DNA of 64,000 nucleotides from Nitrospirota bacterium (lineage in GTDB: Bacteria; Nitrospirota; Nitrospiria; Nitrospirales; Nitrospiraceae), in contig SCVN01000008.1 of the NCBI GenBank assembly GCA_004296885.1, positions 186,001 through 250,000 of the forward strand. Reading direction: 5' to 3'. The notes beneath the pieces are model-generated. The model was not told where the DNA came from. It did no database searches and was given only the letters and a program-made list of their open reading frames with translations. Below are positions 8,486 through 18,647 of the stretch, in pieces; position 1 is the stretch's first letter, and each line of letters opens with the position of its first letter. A program made the translations under genes and the position numbers.

Positions 8486-9495
8486 CGTGTCTTTCTCCCT
8501 CCCGCCATGGCACGGAGCGCAGGCGAAGCAGCCCGGCAAGCGGCTTGGCCGGCCGCCGCGCGGGCGAGGGCGGACCGGAGGATCAACTCGGTCAAGGTGT
8601 CATAGTCCAACCCGGCTTGCGCGGCGGCCATCGGCAGGAGGCTGGTCTCGGTCATGCCGGGGATCGTGTTGATTTCGAGCACGTAGGGTTTGCCGCGTTG
8701 CGTCACGCGAAAATCCACCCGCGCCGCCCCGTCGCAGCCGACGGCCCGATAGGTCCGGACGGCCAGGTCCTTCAACAGCCGGGCCAGCTCCGGCTTGAGC
8801 GGAGCCGGGCAGAGGTAGCGCGTGCGGCCCTTCGTATACTTGGCCGCATAGTCATAGAAGCCGCCCGGCGCCACGATCTCCACCGCGGGCAGCGCCACGA
8901 TCTTGCCGGTATCGCCCAACACCGACACCCCGATCTCGCGTCCGGGAATGTAGGTTTCCACGAGCGCTTCCTCGTCGTAGGCATGGGCGCGACGCAGCGC
9001 GGGGCGCCAGTCGGAGCGCCGCCGCACGATCGAGACCCCGATCGTGGAGCCCTCCGAAGCCGGTTTCACCACCAGCGGCAGATGCAGGCCGGCCGGCAAC
9101 CCGGCGGACCGGCCCTGTTCGCGCCGGATCACCGTTCCCTCCGCCACGGGGATACCGGCATAGGCCAGCAGGGCCTTCGTCGCTACCTTGTGCATGCCGA
9201 TCGCGCTGGCCCGCACGCCCGATCCCGTGTAGGGCATCCCGATGGATTCCAGCAAACCCTGTATCGTCCCATCCTCTCCGCCGGGACCATGCAGCGCCAG
9301 GAACACCAGCCCCACCCGTTTGGCCCGAAGTTGTTGCACCAGGGACTCGCTCACATCGATGGCCACCGCCTCGTAGCCGCGACGCTGCAGCGCGCCGTGC
9401 ACCGCGCGCCCCGTCCGGAGCGACACCTCCCGCTCGGAAGATTGCCCCCCCATCAGGACACCGATGCGCGCTTTCGTCAGCGGCTTTCTCCTCAC
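8482..9495 (-). CDS. ddl: D-alanine--D-alanine ligase
   Basis: This enzyme makes the D-Ala-D-Ala dipeptide added by MurF. It is a 337-residue ATP-grasp enzyme with VLMGGQSSEREVSLRTG at the N terminus, the serine-loop EGSTIGVS (about residues 148-155), and the Mg-binding DFRV...YVLEINTIPGMTETSLLP (about 270-300). The GTG start at 9495 has AAAGG upstream, the region being the degraded heptamer stretch after murB. The gene is coupled to ftsQ by an ATGA overlap. Confidence 0.96.
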   Translation of the reverse strand: MRRKPLTKARIGVLMGGQSSEREVSLRTGRAVHGALQRRGYEAVAIDVSESLVQQLRAKRVGLVFLALHGPGGEDGTIQGLLESIGMPYTGSGVRASAIGMHKVATKALLAYAGIPVAEGTVIRREQGRSAGLPAGLHLPLVVKPASEGSTIGVSIVRRRSDWRPALRRAHAYDEEALVETYIPGREIGVSVLGDTGKIVALPAVEIVAPGGFYDYAAKYTKGRTRYLCPAPLKPELARLLKDLAVRTYRAVGCDGAARVDFRVTQRGKPYVLEINTIPGMTETSLLPMAAAQAGLDYDTLTELILRSALARAAAGQAACRAASPALRAMAGGRKTR

Positions 9496-9521
9496 CGTTT
9501 ACCTTTCACTGTTCACAATCC
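9492..9521. repeat. Short single-arm heptamer run (murB/ddl junction)
   Basis: On the minus strand the 26-bp gap reads as loose 7-nt units of the type GTGAACA and GTGAAAG. It resembles one arm of the heptamer arrays but lacks a recognisable complementary arm, so it may be a decayed or nascent copy, or chance. Confidence 0.35.
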
Positions 9522-10511
9522 TCACGGCTGCCCCACGATCTTGAGTTCCAGTTCCAGCGTAATGCCCGTCTGCTCTTGCACCGCACGGCCGACTTGCTTG
9601 ATCAGGGTGATCACGTCGGCGGCGCGCGCCTGTCCCAGGTTCACCACGAAGTTGGCATGTTTCTCCGACACCTGGGCGTCGCCGACTCGGGCCCCCTTCA
9701 TGCCCGCGGCTTCGATCACGCGCCCGGCCGCATCGTTCGGGGGATTCTTGAACACGCAGCCGGCGCTGGGCTGGGCCAGCGGCTGGGTATCCCGCCGATG
9801 ATGCAAGTAGTCCTTCACCACGGTCTCGATCTGTTCGCGGTTCCCGGGCCGGAGTTGCAGCCAGGCCCCGGCCACGATGCCGCGCGGCAGCTTGGCGCGC
9901 CGATAGCTGAACCGGATGGCCGAGGCCGGTACGTCCAGGACCTTCCCCTTCGGGTCCACCAGACGCACCGCCTTCAGCACTTGCCGCATCTCCCCCAGTC
10001 TGGTTCCCGCGTTCATCACGACCGACCCGCCCAGGGTGCCGGGAATCCCGGCGGCCCATTCGAGCCCGGTCAACGATCGGGTGATCGCATGTTTCATCAA
10101 CGTCGGCATGCCCACGCCGCCTTCCGCATAGACCACGGAGTCCGGTTCGTCCCGGATCGCCGTGAGCTTCGCCAGACTCACCACCAAGCCGCGGATGCCC
10201 CGATCGCGCACCAGCAGATTCGTGCCTCCCAACACGAAGATCGGCACCTTCGCGGCCTTGGCCTGACCGACGAGCCGGCCCAAGTCCTCCACGTCGGCGG
10301 GGAAGCACAAGACATCGGCCGGCCCGCCGATGTGAAACGACGTCAGATCCCGCAGCGAGGCATTGAATCGGACCTCTCCGCGCAGACCGGCCACGGCCGC
10401 ATGCAGGTCTCTGGCCTGCGCCCCCTTGCGAGCCGGCGCGGACGCGATCGCCTTGGGCCCCGGACTCAGCCCCTGTCTGCCGCCGTCCCGCATCACGACC
10501 TCCACGATCAT
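9522..10511 (-). CDS. murB: UDP-N-acetylenolpyruvoylglucosamine reductase
   Basis: A flavoenzyme reducing UDP-GlcNAc-enolpyruvate to UDP-MurNAc with NADPH. The 329-residue product has the FAD-binding segments [14 protein letters not shown] (about residues 60-73), [11 protein letters not shown] and [17 protein letters not shown] (about 153-169), the YRRAKLP segment and the C-terminal [11 protein letters not shown] with the catalytic Ser/Glu region; this pattern is type I MurB. An N-terminal extension of about 45 residues precedes the FAD domain. ATG 10511 forms ATGA with the murC stop and has GGAG upstream. Confidence 0.95.
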   Translation of the reverse strand: MIVEVVMRDGGRQGLSPGPKAIASAPARKGAQARDLHAAVAGLRGEVRFNASLRDLTSFHIGGPADVLCFPADVEDLGRLVGQAKAAKVPIFVLGGTNLLVRDRGIRGLVVSLAKLTAIRDEPDSVVYAEGGVGMPTLMKHAITRSLTGLEWAAGIPGTLGGSVVMNAGTRLGEMRQVLKAVRLVDPKGKVLDVPASAIRFSYRRAKLPRGIVAGAWLQLRPGNREQIETVVKDYLHHRRDTQPLAQPSAGCVFKNPPNDAAGRVIEAAGMKGARVGDAQVSEKHANFVVNLGQARAADVITLIKQVGRAVQEQTGITLELELKIVGQP

Positions 10512-12007
10512 AGCCGCTCCAACAACCCGGGACCGGCCTTCCAGATATCGCCCGCTCCGAGCGTGATCACCAGATCGCCCGGCTGGACTTCCGCCCTGAC
10601 CTGCTCGGTCAATTGTTCTTTCCGTTCCACCCAACGGACGGCCGGATGGCCGGCGGCCCGGATGGCCGCCGCGAGCTTCTCGCCGGTGATGCCGGGGATC
10701 GCCGCCTCGCCGGCCGGATAGATGTCGGTGACGAACAGGAGATCGGACTGGCCGAAGGCCTGGGCGAACTCCTCCATCAGGTCGCGCGTGCGCGTGTAGC
10801 GGTGGGGCTGAAAGAGCACGACCAGCCGGCGCTTCCACCCCTGTTTGGCGGCGGCCAGCGTCGCCTTGATCTCGCTCGGATGGTGGCCGTAATCGTCCAC
10901 GACCATCACCCCGCCTTTTTCGCCGCGCAGCTGGAAGCGCCGCTCGACCCCGGCGAAGGAGGCCAGCCCCTTGCGGATCAAATCCACCGGCACATCCAGC
11001 TCGATGCCGATGGCGATGGCGACCAGCGCGTTGCTCACGTTATGGATCCCCGGAATGGATATCCGGAACGGCCCCAAATTCTTGTCTCGGTGGTAGGCCC
11101 GGAATTCCGACTCCCACTGGTTCGCCGTGATGTCGCTCGCGCGGAAGTCCGGCGCCGGCACCCCAGGCCGCTCCTGCAACCCGTAGGTCTGGTAGCGCTT
11201 GACCACCCGAGGCAGCAGGGCGCGGATCCGCTCGTCGTCGGCGCAGAGCACGGCGAGTCCATAGAAGGGCACGCGGTTGATGAATTCCAGGAAGCTGCCC
11301 TCCAGCCGTTCCATCGTGCCGTAGTGCTCCAGATGCTCCTTGTCGATGTTGGTCACGGCGACGACCGAGGGCGAGAGCTTGAGGAACGACCCGTCGCTCT
11401 CGTCCGCTTCGGCCACCAGCAGATCGCCCCGGCCCAGCCGCGCGTGACTGCCCAGCGCGTTGACTTTTCCGCCGATCACCACGGTCGGGTCCAACCCGGC
11501 TTGCGCCAGCACCGCCGCCACCAGGGAGGTCGTCGTGGTCTTGCCGTGCGCGCCGGCGATGGCGATCCCATACTTCAGGCGCATCAGCTCGGCCAGCATC
11601 TCGGCGCGCGGGATAACCGGGATGACCTTCGCGCGGGCCGCCACCACCTCCGGATTGGTCGGCGCCACGGCCGACGAGATGACCACCACCTGCGCGTCCC
11701 CCACGTTGGCCGCGTCATGTCCGATGAATATCCGCCCGCCCAATTCCTCCAGACGCTTCACTGTCTCCGAGTAATTTAAATCTGAGCCCGTCACCTTGTA
11801 GCCGAGCGTCAAGAGCACCTCGGCGATCCCGCTCATGCCGGAACCCCCGATCCCGACCAGGTGAATGTGCTGAATCTTCCTGAACATCGTCGGTCCCACG
11901 CGAACGCTCACTCCGCTCCGTCTGGCGGACGACTCGTCCGAACCGAGCCTGTCCGGACGAAGGCTCTGCTCACGACCTGGTTGCTCCAAGAGGTTGGTTG
12001 GTCCCAT
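10508..12007 (-). CDS. murC: UDP-N-acetylmuramate--L-alanine ligase
   Basis: The enzyme adds L-Ala to UDP-MurNAc using ATP. Visible are the Rossmann [17 protein letters not shown], the P-loop [11 protein letters not shown] (about residues 153-163), [22 protein letters not shown], and [10 protein letters not shown]. Two starts compete: ATG 12007 has an excellent AAAGGAGG five bases upstream but adds 40 low-complexity residues and overlaps murG by 38 bp. ATG 11887 (MFRKIQH) matches the family's usual N terminus but has only GGGAC upstream. GGGACC occurs just before or after both, suggesting a small duplication or insertion. I report the longer form on ribosome-site grounds. Confidence 0.93.
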   Translation of the reverse strand: MGPTNLLEQPGREQSLRPDRLGSDESSARRSGVSVRVGPTMFRKIQHIHLVGIGGSGMSGIAEVLLTLGYKVTGSDLNYSETVKRLEELGGRIFIGHDAANVGDAQVVVISSAVAPTNPEVVAARAKVIPVIPRAEMLAELMRLKYGIAIAGAHGKTTTTSLVAAVLAQAGLDPTVVIGGKVNALGSHARLGRGDLLVAEADESDGSFLKLSPSVVAVTNIDKEHLEHYGTMERLEGSFLEFINRVPFYGLAVLCADDERIRALLPRVVKRYQTYGLQERPGVPAPDFRASDITANQWESEFRAYHRDKNLGPFRISIPGIHNVSNALVAIAIGIELDVPVDLIRKGLASFAGVERRFQLRGEKGGVMVVDDYGHHPSEIKATLAAAKQGWKRRLVVLFQPHRYTRTRDLMEEFAQAFGQSDLLFVTDIYPAGEAAIPGITGEKLAAAIRAAGHPAVRWVERKEQLTEQVRAEVQPGDLVITLGAGDIWKAGPGLLERL

Positions 12008-13163
12008 AGTCCTCCTTTAGGAGTTTTCGGCACATCTCCACGATGGTTTCGGAGGCGTCGGGTCGCCCCAGGGCCGCGCTCCGCTCCCCCATCGAACGCA
12101 GACGACCGGCATCGGACAGTAAAGCTGCAATCTGGTTCGCCAATGAGGTCCCCGTGAGTTCGGATTGTCTCAGCAAGACCGCCGCTCCTGCTTGCTCCAT
12201 CACCAGCGCATTCTTCTCTTGATGCTGATAGATCGCCGTCGGCAACGGGACCAAAATAGCCGGCTTGCCGCAGGCGGACAATTCGGCCAGCGTGATCGCC
12301 CCGGCGCGCGACACCACCAGGTCGGCAGACCGCAGCGCCTTCGGCATGTCATAGATAAACGGCGTCACCTCTGCCTCCAGCCCGGCTGCCACATAAGCGG
12401 CGCGCACGGATGCACAATCCGACTCGCCGGTCTGATGGACGATGGCCAACCGGTCCTTCATGGCTTGCACATGAGGCAGGGCCTCCACCATCGCCTGATT
12501 GATCGCATGCGCTCCCTGGCTGCCGCCGAACACCAACAGTCGATACACCGGGCGATCGGTGCGACGCGGGGACGCGGCGACGGGGGGATGTAGCAGTGCC
12601 GTTGTGTCCCCGCGTCCCCGTGTCTCCGCGTCCCCTCCTGCCCTCGTAGCTTCCTCGTAGAACTCCCGCCGGATCGGCATCCCCGTGACCCTGACCTTGG
12701 CGGACGAAAACGAGCCGGCCGCCGCGCCGTAGGACAGGAACACGAGGTCGGCCAAGGGCCCCGTCGCCTTGTTCGCCAGTCCAGGAGAGGCATTGGGCTC
12801 CAACAATACCCGGCGGATCCGTAGCAGCCAGGCCGCCAGGATCACCGGCGGACTGCTGTATCCCCCGACGCCGATAACGAGGTCAGCCCGCCGCGCGCGC
12901 AGGATCGCAACCGCCTGCCGGACCGCCACAGGTAAAGATAGACAAGCCAGGACCGCCTGCCGCCAACCCCGTCCCATCACCGGCCTGGCCGCGATCATCT
13001 GCAATGCAAATCCCTCATGCGGGAGCACCTTGCTTTCGATTCCCCTGGCCGTCCCGACGAACAGCACCTCCGTGGCTCGGTCCTGACGCAGAAACTCGCG
13101 GGCCAAGGCCACAGCCGGATACAGATGGCCGCCGGTCCCGCCGGCCGCAATGACAATCCTCAT
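11970..13163 (-). CDS. murG: MurG transferase (lipid II synthesis)
   Basis: Undecaprenyldiphospho-muramoylpentapeptide GlcNAc transferase, a GT28 enzyme at the inner membrane face. The 397-residue protein starts [19 protein letters not shown], has GVGGYSSPP (about 97-105), [13 protein letters not shown], the second-domain [10 protein letters not shown] and the donor site [23 protein letters not shown] stretch of about 33 residues (about 174-206, rich in [10 protein letters not shown]) between the two domains is unusual; it is encoded by a period-8 inverted repeat array. ATG 13163 forms ATGA with ftsW and has GGAGGGAG upstream. Confidence 0.94.
   Translation of the reverse strand: MRIVIAAGGTGGHLYPAVALAREFLRQDRATEVLFVGTARGIESKVLPHEGFALQMIAARPVMGRGWRQAVLACLSLPVAVRQAVAILRARRADLVIGVGGYSSPPVILAAWLLRIRRVLLEPNASPGLANKATGPLADLVFLSYGAAAGSFSSAKVRVTGMPIRREFYEEATRAGGDAETRGRGDTTALLHPPVAASPRRTDRPVYRLLVFGGSQGAHAINQAMVEALPHVQAMKDRLAIVHQTGESDCASVRAAYVAAGLEAEVTPFIYDMPKALRSADLVVSRAGAITLAELSACGKPAILVPLPTAIYQHQEKNALVMEQAGAAVLLRQSELTGTSLANQIAALLSDAGRLRSMGERSAALGRPDASETIVEMCRKLLKEDYGTNQPLGATRS
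12557..12638. repeat. Period-8 inverted tandem array inside murG
   Basis: Left units such as CGCGGGGA and CGCGGCGA are mirrored by right units such as CGCGTCCC and TGTGTCCC around a short centre. The architecture is that of the intergenic heptamer arrays, but the period is 8. It is translated in frame as part of the MurG interdomain region. Confidence 0.65.
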
Positions 13164-14362
13164 CTCCCTCCGGCCTGACGAGCGGCCCCCGGCGCCGGTC
13201 TGCCTCCCTGCCGATCGCGCGAAATGCTGAGCAGAATGCCGATCGCCAACAGACTCACCATGAGCGACGACCCGCCGTAGCTGACCAGAGGCAGGGTCAA
13301 CCCTTTGGTCGGCAACATGCCGGTCACGACACCCGCATTGATCAAGGCCTGACATCCGATCAACAACGTGATGCCCAGGGCCAAGTGCCGGCCGAAGGGT
13401 TCCCGCGCCCGGTTCGCGATTTGAAACCCCTTCACCACCAGCAGGGCATAGAGGAGCATGATACAGGCCGTGCCGAGCAGGCCCACTTCTTCGCCCACCA
13501 GGGCCAACACGAAATCCGTATGGGCCTCCGGCAGGAAAAAGAGTTTCTGCTTGCCTTCGCCCAACCCCACGCCCAACAGGCCGCCGCTCCCGAAGGCCAA
13601 AAAGGACTGGTTCACCTGAAAGCCGGCCCCAGTCGGGTCCTTCATCGGATCCAGAAAGGTCATGAGCCGCTGCATCCGATAGGGCGACCGCCAGACCAAC
13701 AGCCCCACCACCGGCAACGCCATCAGCACCAACCCCAGCAGATGCCCGAGCCTGGCCCCGCCCAGAAACAATAAGACCAACGTCACCAGACCGACCACGA
13801 TCACCGTGCCCAAATCCGGTTCCAGCACCACCAGCCCGGCCAGCAATCCAATGACCAGCAGCGGCGGCAAAAACCAGGTGGTGAATTCCGTCGCCCGTCC
13901 CTCCTTCTTGGTGAGATAGGCCGCCAGGTAGAGCACCACCACCAGCTTGACCATCTCGGCCGGTTGAATCGAGATGGGGCCGAAGCGCAGCCAGCGCCGC
14001 GCGCCCTTCACCACCGTGCCCACGTGCGGGATCAGCACCAGCATCAGGAGCAGGACCGTGACGCAGAGAATCGGCAGCGCCATCCGCTGCCAGACCGTGT
14101 AGTCCACACGCGACGCCACGTGCAGCAGCAGAAACCCGAAGGCCAGCCAGGCCAATTGCCGCTTGAGGTAGTAGATCGAATCGTGGAACCGATTGCCCGC
14201 CACCACCCCGCTGGCGCTGAACACCATCACCAGCCCGATCAACGCCAACAGCAACGTGATGGTCAACAGGACCCCGTCGGCCTTCGCCACCGCCTTGGGC
14301 CTGGCACCGCCCCCCGGCCAAGGAAGCGCCAACGTGCCCCCCTGCATTCCCTTGCGCGACAT
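13160..14362 (-). CDS. ftsW: Lipid II polymerase / SEDS protein FtsW
   Basis: A polytopic SEDS-family glycosyltransferase of the septal machinery. The 400-residue protein has about ten membrane segments and family motifs such as VFSASGVVAGNRF (first helix end), PAEMVKLVVVLYLA (about residues 133-146), VVLEPDLGTVIVV (about 183-195) and LPLVSYGGSSLMVSLLAIGILLS split around the last helix, ending in a basic tail. ATG 14362 has GGAG 7 nt upstream. It is coupled to murG by ATGA and lies beside murD, favouring FtsW over RodA. Confidence 0.93.
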   Translation of the reverse strand: MSRKGMQGGTLALPWPGGGARPKAVAKADGVLLTITLLLALIGLVMVFSASGVVAGNRFHDSIYYLKRQLAWLAFGFLLLHVASRVDYTVWQRMALPILCVTVLLLMLVLIPHVGTVVKGARRWLRFGPISIQPAEMVKLVVVLYLAAYLTKKEGRATEFTTWFLPPLLVIGLLAGLVVLEPDLGTVIVVGLVTLVLLFLGGARLGHLLGLVLMALPVVGLLVWRSPYRMQRLMTFLDPMKDPTGAGFQVNQSFLAFGSGGLLGVGLGEGKQKLFFLPEAHTDFVLALVGEEVGLLGTACIMLLYALLVVKGFQIANRAREPFGRHLALGITLLIGCQALINAGVVTGMLPTKGLTLPLVSYGGSSLMVSLLAIGILLSISRDRQGGRPAPGAARQAGGR

Positions 14363-14375
14363 TCATATGCTCCGC

Positions 14376-14454
14376 TTTAGCTCTCAGCCTTCAGCCATCA
14401 GCTCCGATCTTCCCTACTTCATCCCAGACTGAAAGCTGACGGCTGATAGCTCTT
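14376..14454. repeat. Heptamer hairpin array 3 (ftsW/murD junction)
   Basis: Left arm units of the CTCTCAG/CTTCAGC type are mirrored by right arm units AAAGCTG and ACGGCTG. The array spans the complete gap and its right end reaches the murD stop codon (14453-14455). Confidence 0.75.
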
Positions 14455-15853
14455 ACGGCAGTTCTTTCACCAACGCTTTGAACTGCCGCCCCCGGTCCTG
14501 ATAATCGGCAAACATGTCGAAGCTGGCGCAGGCAGGCGAGAGGAGCACCGCGTCGCCCGCGGTCGCCTCCCGCGCCGCCAGGTCCACCGCGTCCCGCAAC
14601 GTCGCCGCCTTGCTGATCCGGTCGAATCCGGCCAACGCCGCCTGGATCAACGGCGCCGCGTCTCCGATCAGGATCAGCCGCTTGACCCGCTGCATGACCG
14701 TCTGGCGCAGCTTGCTGAAATCCCCGCCCTTGTCCTTACCGCCCGCGATCAACAGGATCGGCTGCGACAGACTCTCCAAGGCCTTGAGCGTCGCATCCAC
14801 GTTCGTGCCCTTGGAGTCGTTGATGAACCGCACCCCCTCCCGCTCCCGCACGAACTCCAGGGCATGTTCCAAACCGGGAAAGGTGCGGAGCACCTGCCGC
14901 ATGGACGGAATCGGGCAGCCACAAGCCAGACCGATGGCCGCGGCGGACAAGGCATTGGACAGGTTGTGATCGCCCAACAGCCGCAACTCCTCCCGGCGGC
15001 AAATCTCCTGCCGCTTCCCTCCGATGGTCGCCACCAACGCTCCCCCGTCGAGAAAGGTTCCTTCGCAGCCGGCGCGATCCGGGGACAAGACCCGGCTGAA
15101 GCCCAGGGTCCTGGCGCTCAGCTTCCCCGCCAACCCCGCAACCCGCTCGTCATCCAGATTCAACAGGGCCAGGTCCCCCTGCGCCTGGTTCTCGAACAGC
15201 CGGCTCTTGGCCGCCACATAGTCGTCCAGCGAGTCATAGCGATCCAGGTGATCCGGCGTGATGTTCAGCAGGGCCGCCACCCTGGGATGAAACCGTTCGA
15301 CCGTTTCCAGTTGAAAGCTCGACACTTCAGCCACCACATAGTCGTAGGGACCGGCGCCAGGCCCAGCCTGATAGGAGGCCAGCGCCGCCTCGCACAGAGG
15401 CGTACCGAGATTGCCCCCGACGAACGCCCGCTTGCCGCTCTCGGCCAGCAACAGCCCCACTAACGTCACCGTCGTGCTCTTCCCGTTCGTCCCGGTGACG
15501 GCAAGAATCGGCGCGCGCAGAAACCGGGAGGCCAGCTCCAATTCTCCAATCACCCGCACGCCGCGCCCTCGCACCGCCTCGAGCGCGGGAAGCCGGCTGG
15601 GCACGCCGGGGCTGATCACCACCAGTTCCGCCCCGTTCAGCGCCGCCTCGTAACCGGCCCCGACCCGCACCGATACCGCCGACCGGTCCAGCCGCGAGAG
15701 GGGTTCGGCCAGGGCCGACTCCTCTTTTCCGTCCGCCACCGTGACCTGCGCACCCACTGTTTGCAGGAGCCGAGCCGCCGCGACCCCGCTGCGGGCCAAG
15801 CCCACCACGGTCACGCGCTTGCCCCTGATCTCCGCTTCCGCTGGGAATGACAT
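14453..15853 (-). CDS. murD: UDP-N-acetylmuramoylalanine--D-glutamate ligase
   Basis: This cytoplasmic ligase adds D-Glu to UDP-MurNAc-L-Ala. The 466-residue protein shows [17 protein letters not shown] (uracil-binding Rossmann), the P-loop [14 protein letters not shown] (about residues 114-127), [38 protein letters not shown] and [17 protein letters not shown] near the C terminus. The ATG is preceded closely by GGAGGAGG. It is separated from mraY by the 123-bp element at 15892-16014. Confidence 0.96.
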   Translation of the reverse strand: MSFPAEAEIRGKRVTVVGLARSGVAAARLLQTVGAQVTVADGKEESALAEPLSRLDRSAVSVRVGAGYEAALNGAELVVISPGVPSRLPALEAVRGRGVRVIGELELASRFLRAPILAVTGTNGKSTTVTLVGLLLAESGKRAFVGGNLGTPLCEAALASYQAGPGAGPYDYVVAEVSSFQLETVERFHPRVAALLNITPDHLDRYDSLDDYVAAKSRLFENQAQGDLALLNLDDERVAGLAGKLSARTLGFSRVLSPDRAGCEGTFLDGGALVATIGGKRQEICRREELRLLGDHNLSNALSAAAIGLACGCPIPSMRQVLRTFPGLEHALEFVREREGVRFINDSKGTNVDATLKALESLSQPILLIAGGKDKGGDFSKLRQTVMQRVKRLILIGDAAPLIQAALAGFDRISKAATLRDAVDLAAREATAGDAVLLSPACASFDMFADYQDRGRQFKALVKELP

Positions 15854-15891
15854 CCTCCTCCACTGGATCAGCCTGTAGGATTCAGACCCAA

Positions 15892-16014
15892 CAGGATGCT
15901 CAAACGGCTATCCAACGAGGCCGCAGGGAGTAAGAGCCCCGAGGCGTACTGAAGAAGTACGTTGAGGGGATCGAGCGACCGAGAACAAAGTTGGGAGCCA
16001 TTTTCAGCATCCTG
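15892..16014. repeat. Palindromic element with AGGATGCT ends, long form (123 bp)
   Basis: The left end CAGGATGCTCAAA is mirrored by the right end TTTTCAGCATCCTG. The interior is non-coding and contains a small GTACTGAAGAAGTAC hairpin. The same ends and adjoining arm sequences recur at 18850-18912 with the middle missing, so these are long and short forms of one element. It lies directly after the mraY stop codon. Confidence 0.7.
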
Positions 16015-16017
16015 CCA

Positions 16018-17094
16018 TTACCGTAGTTTCAACGTGCTCAAGCTCAAGAGCGCCAGAAGAATGGCAACGATCCACAGCCGCACCACGACTTTCGGTTCCT
16101 CCCATCCTTTCATCTCGAAATGATGATGGATGGGCGCCATCAGAAAGATCCGCTTCCCCCGCGACTTGAACGACGCCACCTGAAAGATGACCGAGATCGC
16201 CTCGATCACGAACACCCCGCCGACCAGCAGGAGCAGCAGCTCATGCTTGCTCACGACCGCCACGGTCCCAAGCGCCGCCCCGAGGGGCAAGGAACCCACA
16301 TCCCCCATAAATACGGAGGCCGGGTAGGTATTGAACCAGAGGAAGCCCAGGCTGGCGCCAAAAATTGCGGCAGTGAAGACCGCCAGTTCCCCGGCGCCCT
16401 CGATGTAGGGAATCAGCAAATATTCCGACGTAATCTTGTTGCCGACCACGTAGGCGACAATCGTATAGGCCAGGGACGCGATCATGATCGGGCCGACCGC
16501 GAGCCCGTCCAGTCCGTCGGTCAGATTCACGGCATTGGAGGCCCCCACGATAACCAGGACGGCGAACGGGATATAGAGGAGGCCCAAGTCGGGCGTGAAG
16601 TTCTTGAAGAACGGCACGCTGAGTTGGGTGGAGTAGCCGGGCAGGAAATAGAAGACCAAGCCGATGCTGAGCGCCACGAGCCCCTGCGCCAGAATTTTCT
16701 GCGTGGCCGAGAGTCCCTTGGAGCGGCCCCGCACGAACTTGAGATAGTCGTCGGCAAACCCCACGGCCCCGAATCCCAACGTGGCCAGCACGACCAGCCA
16801 GACATAGCGATTGGTGATGTCCGCCCACAGGAACGTGGCCAGCACCACCGCGAAGAGGATCAGCAGCCCGCCCATCGTCGGCGTGCCCGACTTCGAGAGA
16901 TGCGTGCTGGGCCCGTCCTCCCGCACCTGCTGGCCCATCCGGATCTCCTGCAATTTCCGAATCAGCGGGGGGGCCAGCACGAAGGCGACGAGGAAGGCCG
17001 TGACCGCCGCATAGATGATTCGGAAGCTCAGATACCGGAAGACGTTCAGGAACGAAAACTCGGTGTGCAACGGATAGAGCCACAGATACAGCAT
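16018..17094 (-). CDS. mraY: Phospho-N-acetylmuramoyl-pentapeptide-transferase
   Basis: The membrane enzyme that makes lipid I from UDP-MurNAc-pentapeptide and undecaprenyl phosphate. The 358-residue protein has ten predicted helices and the family motifs SKSGTPTMGG (about residues 68-77), FADDYLKF (Asp-Asp, about 113-120), NAVNLTDGLDGLA (about 186-198), FMGDVGSLPLGAALG and the cytoplasmic loop APIHHHFEMKGWEE. The ATG has only GGAA upstream. It sits between murF and murD in the usual order. Confidence 0.97.
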   Translation of the reverse strand: MLYLWLYPLHTEFSFLNVFRYLSFRIIYAAVTAFLVAFVLAPPLIRKLQEIRMGQQVREDGPSTHLSKSGTPTMGGLLILFAVVLATFLWADITNRYVWLVVLATLGFGAVGFADDYLKFVRGRSKGLSATQKILAQGLVALSIGLVFYFLPGYSTQLSVPFFKNFTPDLGLLYIPFAVLVIVGASNAVNLTDGLDGLAVGPIMIASLAYTIVAYVVGNKITSEYLLIPYIEGAGELAVFTAAIFGASLGFLWFNTYPASVFMGDVGSLPLGAALGTVAVVSKHELLLLLVGGVFVIEAISVIFQVASFKSRGKRIFLMAPIHHHFEMKGWEEPKVVVRLWIVAILLALLSLSTLKLR

Positions 17095-17109
17095 GCGTCA
17101 GTTCCAGGT

Positions 17110-17193
17110 AAAACGATAAACGATGAGTGATGAATGATGAACGGAGAACGGATGTCGCCTCAGTTCATCATTCATCAATCACCCTTCATCAAT
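17110..17193. repeat. Heptamer hairpin array 4 (mraY/murF junction)
   Basis: Left arm units are AACGATA, AACGATG and AATGATG; right arm units are CATTCAT, CAATCAC and CCTTCAT. The murF stop codon (TCA at 17175-17177 on this strand) is part of the right arm. Confidence 0.75.
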
Positions 17194-18647
17194 GTTTCGA
17201 CGACCCGTTCCATCGTCATCCCGCGCGAGCCCTTGACCAGTACCACGTCCCCCGCCCGCGCCAGCTCCTTGCAGAGGTCCGCGGCGGCAGACGAATCGGC
17301 CACCGTATGAATCCGCCCGGCTTCCATACCGGCCGAACGAGCGCCTGCCGCCAGGTTCCGCGCCAACGGCCCGCAGGCGATGAGCTGCGTAATGCCCCGG
17401 GACGCCAGATGGACACCGACATCCCGATGCAGGGCCGGCGACTCGGGGCCCAGTTCCAGCATGTCGCCCAGCGCCGCAATCGTCCCGCCTCCGCCGGCCA
17501 GTTCGGCCAGCAGTGTCAGGGCCGCCTTCATGGAGGCCGGATTGGCGTTGTAGCAATCGTTGATGATCGTGATCCCGCGGCAGACCGTCACCTGCGAACG
17601 CATCTCGGCTGGCCTGAAATGCCCCAGCCCGCGCGCAATCGCCGCGCCGCTCATGCCCAGGGCGTGCCCCACAGCCGCAGCCGCCAGGGCGTTGGAGAGG
17701 TTGTGGACGCCATGCGCCGCCAACTGGACCTTCGTGCCGCGCGCCCGGTCCGGGAGGATGAGGCTGAACGTCGTGCCCCGGCTGAGATCCATCGTCACAT
17801 CGGCGGCGCGAATCAGCGCGCGCGAAGACTGGCCGAACGGCAGGACGCGGCAGCGCGCCCGCGAGGCCAGGTAGTCGAAATAGGCATCGTCCGCGTTCAG
17901 CACCGCCGTTCCGTCTTCCGGAATCCAGTCCAGCAGTTCGGCCTTGGCATGGGCGGAGTCGTCCAGGCTGCCGAAGAATTCCAAATGGTCCGGGCCGATA
18001 TTGGTGATCAGGCCGATCGTCGGATGGGCGATCTCGCACAGGCGCGTCGTCTGCCCCTTCCGGTCCACGCCCATCTCCACCACGGCCGCGTCATGGCGCT
18101 GGGTCAGACGCAACAAGGTCTGCGGCACCCCGATCCGGTTGTTGAAATTCCCTTCCGTTTTGAGCACCGATCCCCGCTCGGCCAGAACGGAGGCCGTCAT
18201 CTCTTTGCAGGTGGTCTTGCCGTTGCTCCCGGTCACCGCGACCAACGGCATCGAAAATCGCTGGCGATGGTGCGCGGCCAACTGCTGATACGCGAGCACG
18301 GCATCGGGCACGCCGAAGATCGGCTTGGTCGCCGTCTTGCCCCAAGACTGGCCCTGGATGAGGGCGCCGGCCGCCCCCTTCCGGATCGCGGCCTCCACGA
18401 ACTCCCGGCCGTTGAAGCGCTCCCCCGGCAGGCCCACGAACAGATCGCCGCGCCGGATCTGGCGCGAATCCGTGCAGAGACGGCGGAACCCGCTGCGCGC
18501 GAGTCGACCGGCGCCGGAAGCCAGCACCCGCGCCCCAGTCACCTCGAGGATCTCTTCCACCGTAAACAGCGGCATGACATCCCACGGATATGGCTGGCCG
18601 GGCCTCAGCGCCGGTTGTTCAGCGATGGACCCTGTGACCGCCCCCAT
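17175..18647 (-). CDS. murF: UDP-N-acetylmuramoyl-tripeptide--D-alanyl-D-alanine ligase
   Basis: The enzyme attaches D-Ala-D-Ala to UDP-MurNAc-tripeptide. The 490-residue protein has FTVEEILEVTGARVL at its head, the P-loop AVTGSNGKTTCKEM (about residues 137-150), NFNNRIGVPQTLLRL, NIGPDHLEFFGS, GVHNLSNALAAAA and IINDCYNANPASMKAAL. I choose ATG 18647 for the AAAGGGAG four bases upstream; ATG 18575 (MPLFTVEE) matches the usual MurF start but has a poor site. The start lies inside the end of a 71-codon gene, indicating coupling. Confidence 0.95.
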   Translation of the reverse strand: MGAVTGSIAEQPALRPGQPYPWDVMPLFTVEEILEVTGARVLASGAGRLARSGFRRLCTDSRQIRRGDLFVGLPGERFNGREFVEAAIRKGAAGALIQGQSWGKTATKPIFGVPDAVLAYQQLAAHHRQRFSMPLVAVTGSNGKTTCKEMTASVLAERGSVLKTEGNFNNRIGVPQTLLRLTQRHDAAVVEMGVDRKGQTTRLCEIAHPTIGLITNIGPDHLEFFGSLDDSAHAKAELLDWIPEDGTAVLNADDAYFDYLASRARCRVLPFGQSSRALIRAADVTMDLSRGTTFSLILPDRARGTKVQLAAHGVHNLSNALAAAAVGHALGMSGAAIARGLGHFRPAEMRSQVTVCRGITIINDCYNANPASMKAALTLLAELAGGGGTIAALGDMLELGPESPALHRDVGVHLASRGITQLIACGPLARNLAAGARSAGMEAGRIHTVADSSAAADLCKELARAGDVVLVKGSRGMTMERVVETLMKGD

